A stretch of DNA of 64,000 bases, from assembly GCF_001990485.1 (NCBI RefSeq), contig NZ_LBFC01000005.1:1-64000 (forward strand), in the 5' to 3' direction. Positions 34,857 to 46,169 of this stretch are shown here, in pieces. The position numbers and the translations under genes were made by a program. Numbering within the stretch: position 1 is the stretch's first letter; every line of letters begins with the position of its first letter. This DNA is from Thermosipho affectus (GTDB lineage Bacteria > Thermotogota > Thermotogae > Thermotogales > Fervidobacteriaceae). Below the pieces are notes generated by a model. It searched no databases, was not told where the DNA came from, and saw only the letters and a program-made list of their open reading frames with translations.

Positions 34857-35862
34857 TTCTTACTACCTCCAAATAAATTTCATTGTTTAATTTTAAAACC
34901 TTTCTAATATTAAAAGCTCTTTTCTCATCAACAAATTTTTTCACACCTTTAAACGGTGAAAGCCCATTTCCAAAAAATTTTGTGGAATAAAATAGATGCA
35001 TTTCATCCGCATAATCAAAAAATTGAGATAAAACATCTGCTCCACCTTCAATTAAAACTGAATCAATTCCCAAACTGTACAACCTTTTTAAAATACTTTC
35101 TGGATCTGTTTCAGGGTAACATTCCATTTTATTTATACAATTTTTCGAAAAAACTATAGTCCTTGCGGTTTCATCATATATATTAAGTTCTTTTCCAAAG
35201 GTAATTCCATTTTTATCTAATACAACTCTTACAGGGTTTCTCCCTCCATTTCTACAAGTTAATCTAGGGTTATCCTTTAATACTGTATTAGCCCCAACCA
35301 TAATACTTGAGAAAAAATTTCTCAAAGAATGCGAAATTTCAAAATTTTCTTTTGTAATCCACTTTGAATTTCCCAAAGAATCTGTTATAAACCCATCTAA
35401 AGTCATTGCTACCTTTAAAGCAACATACGGAATTTTTTGAGTAATATACTTTAAAAAAACCCTATTAAGATATCTTGCTTCATCTTTAAGAAGCCCAATA
35501 TGTACTTCTATACCGTTTTCCCTCAATTTTTTTACACCTTTTCCATTAACTAGTGGATTTGGATCAAGGATGGAAATATAAACCTTTGAAATTCCAGAAG
35601 AAATTATTAAATCAGTACATGGAGGTGTTTTTCCATGGTGGGAACAAGGTTCAAGGTTAACGTATAATTCACTATTCCTAAGATCCTCTTTCGCATTTAA
35701 AATGGCATTTCTTTCTGCATGAAAACCTCCGTATTTTTCATGATAACCCGTACTTATAACTTTCCCATTTTTTACAATTACCGCACCTACTAGTGGATTT
35801 GGCGAAACTTTTCCAATACCTTTCTTTGCAAGCTCAATGGCAAGCTTCATGTATTCTTCCAA
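34849..35862 (-). CDS. ribD: Riboflavin biosynthesis deaminase/reductase
   Basis: 337 residues from TTG 35862, which lies seven bases after the AGGAGGG that the riboswitch controls; ATG 35850 is a weaker choice. The frame is open to 35925 but that part belongs to the riboswitch. The deaminase domain has HAERNAI and the zinc ligands EPCSHHGKTPPCTD; the reductase domain has VALKVAMTLDGFITDSLGNSKWIT and VLIEGGADVLSQF. It does the second and third steps of riboflavin synthesis. Confidence 0.94.
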   Translation of the reverse strand: MEEYMKLAIELAKKGIGKVSPNPLVGAVIVKNGKVISTGYHEKYGGFHAERNAILNAKEDLRNSELYVNLEPCSHHGKTPPCTDLIISSGISKVYISILDPNPLVNGKGVKKLRENGIEVHIGLLKDEARYLNRVFLKYITQKIPYVALKVAMTLDGFITDSLGNSKWITKENFEISHSLRNFFSSIMVGANTVLKDNPRLTCRNGGRNPVRVVLDKNGITFGKELNIYDETARTIVFSKNCINKMECYPETDPESILKRLYSLGIDSVLIEGGADVLSQFFDYADEMHLFYSTKFFGNGLSPFKGVKKFVDEKRAFNIRKVLKLNNEIYLEVVRNV

Positions 35863-35869
35863 GAAAAAT

Positions 35870-35923
35870 CCCTCCTTTACTAGGAGGGAGAGGTAAATGC
35901 ATACTATTGCATTGTCCTCTCCC
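35870..35923 (-). promoter_or_regulatory. Expression platform of the FMN riboswitch (SD sequestor/anti-sequestor)
   Basis: Minus strand: GGGAGAGG (35916-35923) can pair with CCTCTCCC (35886-35893), or be held in aptamer helix P1. CCCTCCT (35882-35888) can pair with the ribD Shine-Dalgarno AGGAGGG (35870-35876). The two pairings share CCC at 35886-35888, so FMN binding would free the CCCTCCT strand to mask the ribosome binding site. This predicts translational repression. Confidence 0.75.
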
Positions 35924-36025
35924 ATCCGGACTTTAACCGTCGGCTCCGGAATTTCACCGGATCAACCCTTAACGGGCTCGCGGGCTTTCACCGCCGGTCG
36001 GGACTCTCACCCTGCCCCGAGGACT
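35914..36025 (-). promoter_or_regulatory. FMN riboswitch (RFN element) aptamer
   Basis: Minus strand shows the conserved blocks in order: GGGGCAGGGTGA, GACCGGCGGT, AAGCCCGCGAGC, GATCCGGTGAAATTCCGG, GCCGACGGT and AAGTCCGGATGGGAG. P1 pairs GTCCTC (36019-36024) with GAGGAC (35914-35919). It precedes ribD, as expected. Confidence 0.96.
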
Positions 36026-36033
36026 CTAAATAT

Positions 36034-36061
36034 ATTATACAACAAACTACTTAGAATTCAA
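36034..36061 (-). promoter_or_regulatory. Promoter of the riboflavin operon
   Basis: Minus strand TTGAAT (36056-36061), 16-base spacer, TATAAT (36034-36039), ending a few bases before the aptamer. The -35 lies inside the 3' end of the chemoreceptor gene. Confidence 0.7.
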
Positions 36062-37730
36062 ATTTATTTACTTGTTCTCTTAAGCTTAATACTTCATTGG
36101 ACAATACTTTTATACTTTCTAAAAGTTCTTTTGCTATATCCAAGCTCTTATCTGCTACATTGTACACATCATCCGATTTTCTTTCCACATCTTGTGTTTG
36201 TTTTAAAATTTCAGTTGCAGCACTATTCATTTCTTCAACTGACGCATTTTGTTCCTGTGAATGTGCTGCAAGTACATCTACAACGGAAGATAATTTGTTA
36301 AACGACTCAAAAATATCATTAAAGACCTTAGAAAGTTGCTTCATACTCTCTTGAGATACATTAAACTCCTTATTCATTTCTTCTGTCTCTACATTTATTC
36401 CATTTGTTTTTTTATCTAAATTTTTAATTGTTTCAGAAATAGTATTTGTTGCTTCTTTAGTTTCTTCCGCTAATTTTCTAATTTCATCTGCAACAACGGC
36501 AAATCCCTTCCCTGCTTCCCCGGCACGGGCTGCTTCAATGGCGGCATTTAACGCAAGTAAATTTGTTTGTTCTGCAATCTCTCTAATTGTTATTACTATC
36601 TTTTCTATATCTTTTGTTAAGTTAAGAAAATCCTCTATCTTTGTGTTTAACATTTTATATCTTTTCACAACATTTTCATTGATATTCTTTACTTTATCTA
36701 AACTTTCAATACCCATTTTAGAATTTTCTACCAACTTATTGTTAATCTCCAATGTTTCAGAAGCCGTACTATTCAATACAGTCGCTTGATTTGCTAACTC
36801 CTCCAAACTTGCGGTAATTTCCTGAACCGCCGCACTTATCTTTTCAACTGAAACCTTTTGTATCCTCGCACTTTTCTCTGTATTTTTAATAAAATCCAAC
36901 AATTTTTCAAATCCATCACTTGCAGACCCTGAAACTTCACTTGATTTTTCAGAAGCATTGTTAACATCAACCAATATTTCTTTTAATCCTCTAATCATAT
37001 TAGACAACTGCAATGATATATCTTTAAACTCATCATTCGAATTGATATTAAACCTGTAATTAAGTTTACCTTTCGAATAATATCTCATAGCATCCTTTAT
37101 AATATCAACAGGCTTTAAAATAATTTTATTTAAAACATACAAAAACACGGCAAGTAATATATTCAAGATAATACTAATAGTTGAAACCTTCCAACTATTT
37201 TGGCTTGTGAGAACTCCTTTAAAATACAAATATCTAATCATAATAGGTCCAATCCACAGTGAAACAGAAAGAACTGAAATTAAAACTTTCGTAGAAATAC
37301 CTATTTTAAATTTATCAAAATTTTCCTTAATTTCTTCAAAATTTAAAACTCTTGAATACAACAACAAAAACAAAGCAACAATATTAACATTAATTGCTAT
37401 TGCCCCACTTAATCTTAACGCTAAAGCCTCAGAAGGAAGCTCTCTAATCTTCTCTGCAAATAATCCAACAAATGTTGCTGCTAAAAAGTTAACTAAAAAC
37501 AAAACAATAGATGAAAATACGGGAATATTAAATTTTGCATTTTTAGCATTCCAGTAAACTAAGAATACTGTTGGAAAACCAAAAATTACAAGTGAAATCA
37601 AATAACCTGTAAGAAAAATCGATACAGGATAATTTCTAAGCCCAGAAAAAACATAGTAAGAAAACATCAAAAAAGGAAAATCAAGCACCAACAAAATAAA
37701 AAGGGTTAAATTTGCAACTTTTCTTTCCAT
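36051..37730 (-). CDS. Methyl-accepting chemotaxis protein with multi-span N terminus
   Basis: 559 residues. Unlike the usual two-helix receptor with a periplasmic ligand domain, the N-terminal 220 residues form about six membrane helices with only short loops, so any signal is likely sensed in or near the membrane. A HAMP-like segment follows ([25 protein letters not shown]), then the signalling domain with the hairpin tip [38 protein letters not shown]. There is no C-terminal CheR-tether pentapeptide. No che genes are nearby. Confidence 0.92.
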   Translation of the reverse strand: MERKVANLTLFILLVLDFPFLMFSYYVFSGLRNYPVSIFLTGYLISLVIFGFPTVFLVYWNAKNAKFNIPVFSSIVLFLVNFLAATFVGLFAEKIRELPSEALALRLSGAIAINVNIVALFLLLYSRVLNFEEIKENFDKFKIGISTKVLISVLSVSLWIGPIMIRYLYFKGVLTSQNSWKVSTISIILNILLAVFLYVLNKIILKPVDIIKDAMRYYSKGKLNYRFNINSNDEFKDISLQLSNMIRGLKEILVDVNNASEKSSEVSGSASDGFEKLLDFIKNTEKSARIQKVSVEKISAAVQEITASLEELANQATVLNSTASETLEINNKLVENSKMGIESLDKVKNINENVVKRYKMLNTKIEDFLNLTKDIEKIVITIREIAEQTNLLALNAAIEAARAGEAGKGFAVVADEIRKLAEETKEATNTISETIKNLDKKTNGINVETEEMNKEFNVSQESMKQLSKVFNDIFESFNKLSSVVDVLAAHSQEQNASVEEMNSAATEILKQTQDVERKSDDVYNVADKSLDIAKELLESIKVLSNEVLSLREQVNKFEF

Positions 37731-37837
37731 TTTTTCACCCTCTTAGATAGATTTTTTTATTTTATTTTAACAATTTACAAAAATTCTTAAGTTAATTTTG
37801 TATAAAAAAGAAAATCACAGAAATGTAACAATATATT

Positions 37838-38248
37838 TTACACTTGTTTTTTTAATGCAAGTTCTAATGTCTTCCAAGAAAGCAAAAAGCATTTTATTCT
37901 CATAGGATAGTTTCTTATATCTTCAAGTTCTTTTACAATCCCCAATTTTTCTTTTTCAAAATCTTCACCTTTTACCATCGCATAGACATTTTTCAAAATA
38001 TCTAATGCTTCATCTTTATCTTTTCCAATTACACTTTCAAGCATTATATTTGCCGATGCCTGGCTTATTGCACAACCTATACCTTCAAATTTTCCATCAA
38101 CAATCTTTCCATTTTCAAACTTTAGATAAAGTGTTATTTCATCACCACAAGATAAATTTTTTCCTTCCTCTACAACATCGGCATCTTTAAGCTTTCCCTT
38201 GTATTTTTTTAATTTAGAATAATCCATAATAAGTTCAGAATACATCAA
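37838..38248 (-). CDS. sufU: SufU-type iron-sulfur scaffold / sulfur-transfer protein
   Basis: 136 residues. Three conserved cysteines bind zinc or sulfur: [18 protein letters not shown] and [11 protein letters not shown]. This matches SufU, which accepts sulfur from SufS in bacteria lacking SufE. The start overlaps the sufS end by 14 bases, and it is the last gene of sufC-B-D-S-U. Confidence 0.92.
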   Translation of the reverse strand: MMYSELIMDYSKLKKYKGKLKDADVVEEGKNLSCGDEITLYLKFENGKIVDGKFEGIGCAISQASANIMLESVIGKDKDEALDILKNVYAMVKGEDFEKEKLGIVKELEDIRNYPMRIKCFLLSWKTLELALKKQV

Positions 38249-39476
38249 ACCACTCCTTTATCTTATTGATTGCCATCGCCAATATATCAATTTCTTCTAG
38301 AGTGTTGTATGCATAAAAGCTTGCCCTACAAGTACTATTTGGAAATACATCTAAACAACTTTGAGTCTTTAATATTTTCATAAGTGGTTGTGCACAATGG
38401 TGGCCGCTTCTAACTGCTATACCAAATTTTTCATCCAACAAATGTGCAACATCATGCGGATGTACACCGTTAATATTAAAGCTTACAATTCCCAACTGAT
38501 TTTCATTTAATGGTCCGTATAATTCTACATCTTTTATCTTACTTAACTTTTCAATTGCATATTGCGTTAATTTTTTTATGTGCTCTTCTAAATTCTCAAA
38601 ACCAACACCTTCTAAATACTCCAAAGCAAATAATAATCCAGCAATTCCCCCAATATTTGGAGTTCCCGCTTCAAATTTGTATGGAAGCACATTAAACGTT
38701 ACATTATCTAATCCCACTTTATCAATCATTTCACCACCGTATAAAAATGGTTCCATCTTTTCTAAAAATCCCTTTTTTCCCCACAAAACCCCAACACCAC
38801 TTGGTCCCAACATTTTATGGGCTGAAAAGGCCAAAAAATCTATACCTAACTTTTTAACATCTATTTTTTTGTGAGGAATGTACTGAGCACCATCTACCAA
38901 CAATATTGCATTTGGAAATTTTTCCCTAATTTTTTCTATATCTATAACCTGTCCTGTGACATTTGATTGGAAAGTTACAGCAATTATTTTTGGTTCTTTT
39001 TTTACATTAAAATCTTCAATCTTTAACTCGCCAAATCTTCCCGTTGGAGCGACCACATCTACATGAAAGTTGTGTAATTTTGAAAGTCTAATCCAAGGCA
39101 CAAAATTTGCATGATGTTCGACCAGAGTAACCAACACACTATCACTACTACTTAACATACCTGATCTTACAAAACTTTCTACAACAAGATTTATAGACAT
39201 TGTAGTTCCAGAAGTAAATATTATTTCCTCTTCTCTTGCGTTAAGAAACTTTGCAAGCTTTTCTCTCGTATACTCTAGCATCTGAGTTGACTCAGATGCT
39301 AAAGTATGTACCGCTCTATGAACATTTGCATAATTGTTTAAATAAAAATTTGATAACCTTTCAATAACAAGTTTTGGTTTCAAAGTGCTTGCAGCACTAT
39401 CAAAGTAAATTAGTTTATTTCCATTTATTTTTCTATCCAAAGCAGGAAAATCATCCCGTATACTCCTCGAGAGCAT
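38235..39476 (-). CDS. sufS: SufS-type cysteine desulfurase
   Basis: 413 residues. PLP lysine in [28 protein letters not shown], and the catalytic-loop cysteine in [18 protein letters not shown] place it in the SufS group II desulfurases. It releases sulfur from cysteine as a persulfide for SufU. It overlaps sufD by 26 bases. Confidence 0.95.
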   Translation of the reverse strand: MLSRSIRDDFPALDRKINGNKLIYFDSAASTLKPKLVIERLSNFYLNNYANVHRAVHTLASESTQMLEYTREKLAKFLNAREEEIIFTSGTTMSINLVVESFVRSGMLSSSDSVLVTLVEHHANFVPWIRLSKLHNFHVDVVAPTGRFGELKIEDFNVKKEPKIIAVTFQSNVTGQVIDIEKIREKFPNAILLVDGAQYIPHKKIDVKKLGIDFLAFSAHKMLGPSGVGVLWGKKGFLEKMEPFLYGGEMIDKVGLDNVTFNVLPYKFEAGTPNIGGIAGLLFALEYLEGVGFENLEEHIKKLTQYAIEKLSKIKDVELYGPLNENQLGIVSFNINGVHPHDVAHLLDEKFGIAVRSGHHCAQPLMKILKTQSCLDVFPNSTCRASFYAYNTLEEIDILAMAINKIKEWFDVF

Positions 39477-40578
39477 CTTTTACCAGCCCCTCCACACTGA
39501 AATTAGATAACTCATTTATAAGTGTTTCAAAGATACCATTTAAAATATACTTTTTCGCCTCTTTCTCGCTAAATCCCCTACTCATTAAATAAAAAACAGC
39601 CATTTCATCTAGCGGCGAAGAACTTGCAGCATGTGAAGCCGTAACTTCATTTTCGTCTACTAACAAGCTTGGAATTGCCTCCATTTTTGAATTCTTTGAA
39701 AGAAGGATACACTTTTCAGATTCTTCTGCTTCACTATTTTTGGCACCTTTTTTCAAATCAAGTATACCACGAAAGACAACTTTTGCATTATCCATTAAAG
39801 CTCCTTCAGCATTTACAGAACCTTTATTCTCCATACCAACAAATCTTAAAAGATACAACAAATCAAATATTGCATTATTTTTACCCAAAAAGTAAGGTTT
39901 TACTTCTACATTTGCCTTTTCACCATTCATCTTTATTCCTAAATACCCAGCAACTTTTCCTGAACCAATATATATGTCCCTAACAACCACACTTGAATTA
40001 TTTCCCGTCCAAATAAACATGTTATCCACACTAAAAGACAATTTTTGAGTAACATGTATATTGTACAAAGTAAGACTTGCTCCATCATTTACAATAAACC
40101 TTGCCGTGTTGTTAGAAAATTTATCCGTATTAATTATTCTAACAAGGCTAAATTTTCCATCTATATTATAAACATCGTTTGTAATTTCATTATTATATTC
40201 CTTTTTCAATTCAAGTTTGTCATTTACCGTTAAATAATCTCCTTTTGAGGAAAACACATCTGAAAGAAGCACAAATTTTCTATGTGTCCCTTCAAAATCA
40301 TCTATATTTATATCAAAATTCACATCTTTAAAATAATCTACGTACTTGTACTCTGGTAAATTTATACTATTAAGTTTTAATCTTCTCCACTTTGGAAAAC
40401 CAATTTCCTTGTATTCTCTGTATTTATTCTCTATATACTTTCTTAAATATTTATTGTCAATATTTTTCAACACTGAGGATATACTTTTATAATCTTCGTT
40501 GAAAAATTCCTCTGGTTTTGATACAACGGTAATTTCATCTTTTAAAATTAATTCTAATGTTTTTTCCATATATAACAC
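39451..40578 (-). CDS. sufD: SufD-like Fe-S assembly protein
   Basis: 375 residues, a paralogue of the adjacent SufB. The C-terminal region has the shared family block [35 protein letters not shown], where SufB has GHEARIGRIKDEQIFYLMSRGLSETEAKS. The N-terminal half is divergent. SufD pairs with SufB and SufC2 to form the scaffold. It is two bases from sufB. Confidence 0.9.
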   Translation of the reverse strand: MLYMEKTLELILKDEITVVSKPEEFFNEDYKSISSVLKNIDNKYLRKYIENKYREYKEIGFPKWRRLKLNSINLPEYKYVDYFKDVNFDINIDDFEGTHRKFVLLSDVFSSKGDYLTVNDKLELKKEYNNEITNDVYNIDGKFSLVRIINTDKFSNNTARFIVNDGASLTLYNIHVTQKLSFSVDNMFIWTGNNSSVVVRDIYIGSGKVAGYLGIKMNGEKANVEVKPYFLGKNNAIFDLLYLLRFVGMENKGSVNAEGALMDNAKVVFRGILDLKKGAKNSEAEESEKCILLSKNSKMEAIPSLLVDENEVTASHAASSSPLDEMAVFYLMSRGFSEKEAKKYILNGIFETLINELSNFSVEGLVKDALEEYTG

Positions 40579-40579
40579 C

Positions 40580-41971
40580 TCACCCTATAGATGATTCTAT
40601 TTCCATTTCTATTAACCTATTTAACTCGACTGCATACTCAAATGGCAAACTACTTACAATAGGTTCAATAAATCCCTTGACTATCATGCTCTTTGCCTCT
40701 GTTTCACTTAATCCCCTAGACATTAGATAAAAAATTTGTTCATCTTTTATTCTACCTATCCTTGCTTCATGCCCTATATCCGCATCATTGTTGTAAACCT
40801 CAATAATCGGAACTGTATCACTCTTTGAATTATTATCAAGCATCAGAGCTGTACATTGTACGTGTGACTTACTCTTCCTTGCATCTTTTGCAACCCTTAA
40901 AAGACCTCTATAAAACGCCCAGCCACCACCTACGCTAATACTTCTTGCATCAATGGTAGAGCTTGTATACGGTGCAAGGTGAACTACTTTCGAACCAGTA
41001 TCCATGTGTTGCCCTGGGCCTGCATAGGTAATACCTAAACTTTCTGCTTTTGCACCTTTTCCTTTTAAAATAGTCATAGGATATAGCATTGTCTTCATAC
41101 TACCTAAAGATCCAGAAACCCAAGACATAACTCCATCTTCTTCTACAATTGAGCGTTTTGTATTTAAGTTATAAGTATTTTTACTCCAATTTTGTATTGT
41201 CATATACTTAACCTTTGCATGTTTTTTTACATAAATTTCCACCATACCCGTATGCAAATTAATTACGTTATATCTTGGTGCAGAACAACCTTCTATAAAA
41301 GTAACTTCAGAACCTTCATCTGCAACAATTATTGTATGCTCAAGCTGGCTCATCCCTGGATTACTCATGAGAAAATATGCCTGAAGAGGCATAGGTACTT
41401 TTACTCCTTTTGGAACATACAAAAATGTTCCACCACTCCAAATAGCACCGTGCAATGCCGCAAATTTATGATCATGTGCCGGGACTAGTTTCATAAAATA
41501 TTCTTTTACAAGATCAGGATACTTTTTTACAGCACTTTCCATATCGAGAAAAATAATACCCAAACCTTCCAACTCTTTCTTTATATTCTGATACACTATT
41601 TCAGAATCAAATTGGGCTCCCACACCAGCAAAATATTTTCTTTCGGCTTCTGGAATACCCAACTTATCAAATGCCTTTTTAATTTCTTCTGGAACTTCAT
41701 CCCAAGTTGTATTTTTAGAAGCTTTAGGTTTTATATAAGGAATTATCTTATTCAAATCAAGTCCTGAAATATCCACGCCAAACCTAGGATTATGCCATTT
41801 TTGAAAAATCTCCAACGACCTTAATCTATGTTCTCTCATCCATTTTGGTTCTTCCTTAATATCTGAAATTTCCTCAATTATCTCAGAAGTTAATCCGGGT
41901 AAACTTACATATTCTGGTTCAATCTCGGCAATATAGTTAAACTTTTCTTCATTACTCTTCATATCAAACAT
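40580..41971 (-). CDS. sufB: Fe-S cluster assembly scaffold SufB
   Basis: 463 residues. The long beta-helix core and markers are intact: GAQFDSEIVYQNIKKEL, FLYVPKGVKVPMPLQAYF, EGCSAPRY (cluster-related Cys), NWSKNTYNLNTKR, and GHEARIGRIKDEQIFYLMSRGLSE. It receives sulfur and builds the cluster with SufC and SufD. It starts four bases after sufC. Confidence 0.96.
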   Translation of the reverse strand: MFDMKSNEEKFNYIAEIEPEYVSLPGLTSEIIEEISDIKEEPKWMREHRLRSLEIFQKWHNPRFGVDISGLDLNKIIPYIKPKASKNTTWDEVPEEIKKAFDKLGIPEAERKYFAGVGAQFDSEIVYQNIKKELEGLGIIFLDMESAVKKYPDLVKEYFMKLVPAHDHKFAALHGAIWSGGTFLYVPKGVKVPMPLQAYFLMSNPGMSQLEHTIIVADEGSEVTFIEGCSAPRYNVINLHTGMVEIYVKKHAKVKYMTIQNWSKNTYNLNTKRSIVEEDGVMSWVSGSLGSMKTMLYPMTILKGKGAKAESLGITYAGPGQHMDTGSKVVHLAPYTSSTIDARSISVGGGWAFYRGLLRVAKDARKSKSHVQCTALMLDNNSKSDTVPIIEVYNNDADIGHEARIGRIKDEQIFYLMSRGLSETEAKSMIVKGFIEPIVSSLPFEYAVELNRLIEMEIESSIG

Positions 41972-41975
41972 AATT

Positions 41976-42719
41976 TCACCCCACTATTGTTGTATAACCT
42001 TTTTTCTCAATCTCGTCTGCCAAAGAAAAGTTTCCACTTCTCACTATCTGTCCATTTGTGTATACGTGCACCCTATCTACATCTAAATAATTTAAAATTC
42101 TCTTGTAATGTGTAATGATTAATACACTTGTCCCCATTTTTCTAATTTTATTTATTTGAGAAGCAACTATCCTTAATGCATCCACATCAAGTCCAGAATC
42201 AATTTCATCTAAGATTAAAAGCCTTGGTTTTAAAAATCTTGCCTGTAAAATCTCTCCCTTTTTCTTTTCACCACCAGAAAATCCCACATTCAAAAACCTA
42301 TTTAAAAAATTATCAGATACCACAAGCTCGCTTAAAATAGATTGTATTCTTTCATTTAAAACTTTGTATGACTCGCTATCACCGTGAATTTTTCTATAAG
42401 CTGTTAAAAGAAAATTGTTAAATTTTACCCCATCAATTTCATATGGGTTTTGAAAAGTCATAAAAATACCCTTTTTAGCACGTTCATCTGTTGTAAGATC
42501 TTTAATACTTTCACCATCAAAGAGTATATCTCCTTGATCTACTTTATATTTTGGATTTCCCATAATAACATTTGCAAGTGTAGACTTTCCCGAACCGTTT
42601 GGCCCCATTATAGCGTGTAACTCTCCAGTAGAAATCTCAAGATTTACACCATTTAATATCTTTACATCTTCATCTCTAACAGATACGTGTAAATTTTTAA
42701 CCTCTAATATTTTTTTCAT
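41976..42719 (-). CDS. sufC: Fe-S assembly ATPase SufC
   Basis: 247 residues. Walker A GPNGSGKSTL, the SufC-type signature FSGGEKKKGEILQ, and Walker B LLILDEIDSGLD are complete. This is a soluble ABC ATPase that drives the SufBD scaffold, not a transporter. It is the first gene of the operon and lies behind a consensus promoter with an inverted repeat. Confidence 0.96.
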   Translation of the reverse strand: MKKILEVKNLHVSVRDEDVKILNGVNLEISTGELHAIMGPNGSGKSTLANVIMGNPKYKVDQGDILFDGESIKDLTTDERAKKGIFMTFQNPYEIDGVKFNNFLLTAYRKIHGDSESYKVLNERIQSILSELVVSDNFLNRFLNVGFSGGEKKKGEILQARFLKPRLLILDEIDSGLDVDALRIVASQINKIRKMGTSVLIITHYKRILNYLDVDRVHVYTNGQIVRSGNFSLADEIEKKGYTTIVG

Positions 42720-42733
42720 AAGTATATACCTCC

Positions 42734-42755
42734 TTAATTAGTCTTTCCTAATTAA
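42734..42755. promoter_or_regulatory. Inverted repeat at the suf transcription start, candidate operator
   Basis: TTAATTAG (42734-42741) and CTAATTAA (42748-42755) form a perfect 8-bp inverted repeat around six bases. It abuts the -10 element and covers the predicted +1, where a repressor would block initiation. In other bacteria suf operons are controlled by Fe-S-sensing Rrf2 regulators; the link is inference. Confidence 0.5.
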
Positions 42756-42784
42756 AGTATAACATATTAATTTTTTTAGGTCAA
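42756..42784 (-). promoter_or_regulatory. Promoter of the suf operon
   Basis: Minus strand TTGACC (42779-42784), 17-base spacer, TATACT (42756-42761). Confidence 0.82.
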
Positions 42785-42868
42785 CAAAAATAAAGAAACA
42801 TCAAAAACACCTAAATTATTTAAAAATTTTTTACATTCCATAAAACTTAAAGCAAGGAGGGAATCCGC

Positions 42869-43117
42869 ATGAAACTAACCGGAAAAATTCTTATATTAAT
42901 AACAACATTAGTTCTAGGAAGTTTTTTAGTATTAACACTTATAACAAATAAAACTGTGAGTAAATCCTTAATTCAAAGTTATGACGAAAAATTAACAGCT
43001 GTAGTTAAAAAAACAAATTTTGTCCTTAGTAAATATTTTGAATCAATTCATATAACATCATACAATTTGTCAGTTATGAATTTAGAACCTTTCATACGTA
43101 TTAAAAAAGGCTATTAA
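42869..43117 (+). pseudogene. Truncated methyl-accepting chemotaxis protein (N-terminal fragment)
   Basis: 82 codons from ATG after AAGGAGGGAATCCGC. The start MKLTGKILILITTLVLGSFLVLTLITNKTVSKSLIQSYDEKLTAVVKKTNFVLSKYF is the first membrane helix and the beginning of the periplasmic domain of a chemoreceptor, but the frame ends after residue 82 with no second helix, HAMP or signalling domain. The next 130 bases show no continuation in any plus frame. The ribosome binding site is intact, so a short peptide could still be made. Confidence 0.7.
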
Positions 43118-43255
43118 TTAAAACAACTTCACATCTAACTTTTTTTATTCCTTTTACAATAACATCTCGAAGTTCAGTACAAATAAAAGTCTCCAAGTAA
43201 TTGTTGAAAAATTTTTTAAACATCTTTATTTTCACCTTTTATTTGAAGAAATAAA

Positions 43256-43288
43256 AAAATGGCTTCGGCAAAATACCGAAGCCATTTT
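43256..43288. terminator. Bidirectional terminator after groEL
   Basis: A stem of 43256-43268 with 43276-43288 (13 bp, including GGCTTCGG/CCGAAGCC) and a seven-base loop, with A/T tracts on both sides. It terminates groESL and separates it from the chemoreceptor fragment. Confidence 0.8.
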
Positions 43289-43328
43289 ATTTGAAAAATC
43301 AATAATTTCTTAATTTTCAAAATTCTTA

Positions 43329-45237
<1,909 letters not shown>

Positions 45238-45262
45238 ATCCTTACCCCCTTTCAAAATTTTA

Positions 45263-45289
45263 TTGTCACTCTTAAGCGTTGACTGCTAA
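45263..45289 (-). promoter_or_regulatory. Degenerate CIRCE (HrcA operator) of groESL
   Basis: Minus strand TTAGCAGTC, nine bases, GAGTGACAA. Compared with TTAGCACTC-N9-GAGTGCTAA the left arm has one mismatch and the right arm two, with the exact nine-base spacing. It covers the predicted transcription start. Confidence 0.65.
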
Positions 45290-45293
45290 TTTT

Positions 45294-45321
45294 AGTTTAC
45301 CAAAAATATCGAAAATGTTAA
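45294..45321 (-). promoter_or_regulatory. Promoter of groESL
   Basis: Minus strand TTAACA (45316-45321), 16-base spacer, TAAACT (45294-45299), immediately upstream of the CIRCE. Confidence 0.55.
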
Positions 45322-45417
45322 GCTCTATTTTGGACAAATATAAGAAACTAACAAATATTATTTTTAAATAAGTGCATATTTCTTTGTATTTCTCACTTTT
45401 ACATAACAAAAAAAAGG

Positions 45418-45440
45418 AAGGGAGGCATCTAGCCTCCCTT
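45418..45440 (-). terminator. Terminator of tRNA-Ala
   Basis: Minus strand: 9-bp stem AAGGGAGGC/GCCTCCCTT (45432-45440 with 45418-45426), then CC and a run of nine T. Confidence 0.88.
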
Positions 45441-45441
45441 C

Positions 45442-45517
45442 TGGTGGAGCCGATGGGATTCGAACCCACTGCCTCTACCGTGCCATGGTAGCGCTCTCCC
45501 AATTGAGCTACGGCCCC
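45442..45517 (-). tRNA. tRNA-Ala (anticodon GGC)
   Basis: 76 bases on the minus strand with encoded CCA. GGGGCCG/CGGCTCC acceptor, T arm GGTTCGAATCC, anticodon stem CTACC/GGTAG enclosing ATGGCAC with GGC. Confidence 0.95.
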
Positions 45518-45528
45518 TAACCAAGTAT

Positions 45529-45557
45529 AATTTATCATATTTTAAACATTTAGTCAA
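45529..45557 (-). promoter_or_regulatory. Promoter of tRNA-Ala
   Basis: Minus strand TTGACT (45552-45557), 17-base spacer, TAAATT (45529-45534), 12 bases before the tRNA. Confidence 0.65.
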
Positions 45558-45562
45558 TATGC

Positions 45563-46069
45563 TTAATTTTTATTTGTAGGACAAACCTTTTGACACATTC
45601 CACAACTTACACATTTTTTCTCATCTATTGTTAATTTTAAAGGTGCTACCTTTCCACCTACAGTTAGTAAAGTACCGTACGGGCACAACTTTTTGTGCCA
45701 AAATTCTTCTTCAAAAAACAAGGTAATAAGCGTGGCAAATCCAATAACGTACAACAAAACGTTTAATTTTACTTTTAAAAGCCTTGTTCCAACAAACAAC
45801 ATAATAAAAGCAACAAGCATAACATACCTTAATATATTGATCTTAGGCGCTTTGAATCTTTTTATATTCAATTTCTTATAAATAAAGTTTATAGGCTTAA
45901 ATATTGTGTTAATTGGGCATATAAAGCCACAATAGAATCTTCCGAAGAAAAGTGATAAAAACAAACTAATTCCAAATATAAAAATCCATTTTAATAAAAT
46001 ATTATTTTTCAACAACCAAAAAAACAAAACAAAAAATACGATCTCCATAATATACATAAATTTTCTCAT
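45563..46069 (-). CDS. Membrane-bound NapH-like 4Fe-4S protein
   Basis: 168 residues from ATG 46069, eight bases after AAGGTGG; the frame is open to 46111. About four membrane helices carry a cysteine pair motif FYCGFICPINTIFKP (CxxxCP), a second KKLCPYGTLL, and a C-terminal single 4Fe-4S site CVSCGMCQKVCPTNKN. The arrangement is that of NapH/CcoG-type quinol or electron-transfer proteins, cut short after the first ferredoxin-like cluster. The redox partner is unknown. It stands alone upstream of tRNA-Ala. Confidence 0.85.
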   Translation of the reverse strand: MRKFMYIMEIVFFVLFFWLLKNNILLKWIFIFGISLFLSLFFGRFYCGFICPINTIFKPINFIYKKLNIKRFKAPKINILRYVMLVAFIMLFVGTRLLKVKLNVLLYVIGFATLITLFFEEEFWHKKLCPYGTLLTVGGKVAPLKLTIDEKKCVSCGMCQKVCPTNKN

Positions 46070-46169
46070 TACAAACACCACCTTCTTAACTTTTGATTGC
46101 ACTTTTTGCATCTCAAGTATTATACCATACTAAAATTCTGTGTTAGAATAGTAGTAAGGGGGAGAAAAC

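Noticed and set aside
35897-36301. 134-codon plus-strand frame
   Set aside because: It runs through the FMN riboswitch and the antisense of the chemoreceptor gene; no domain.
45272-45538. 88-codon minus-strand frame
   Set aside because: It covers tRNA-Ala, its terminator and the groESL promoter; no ribosome binding site.
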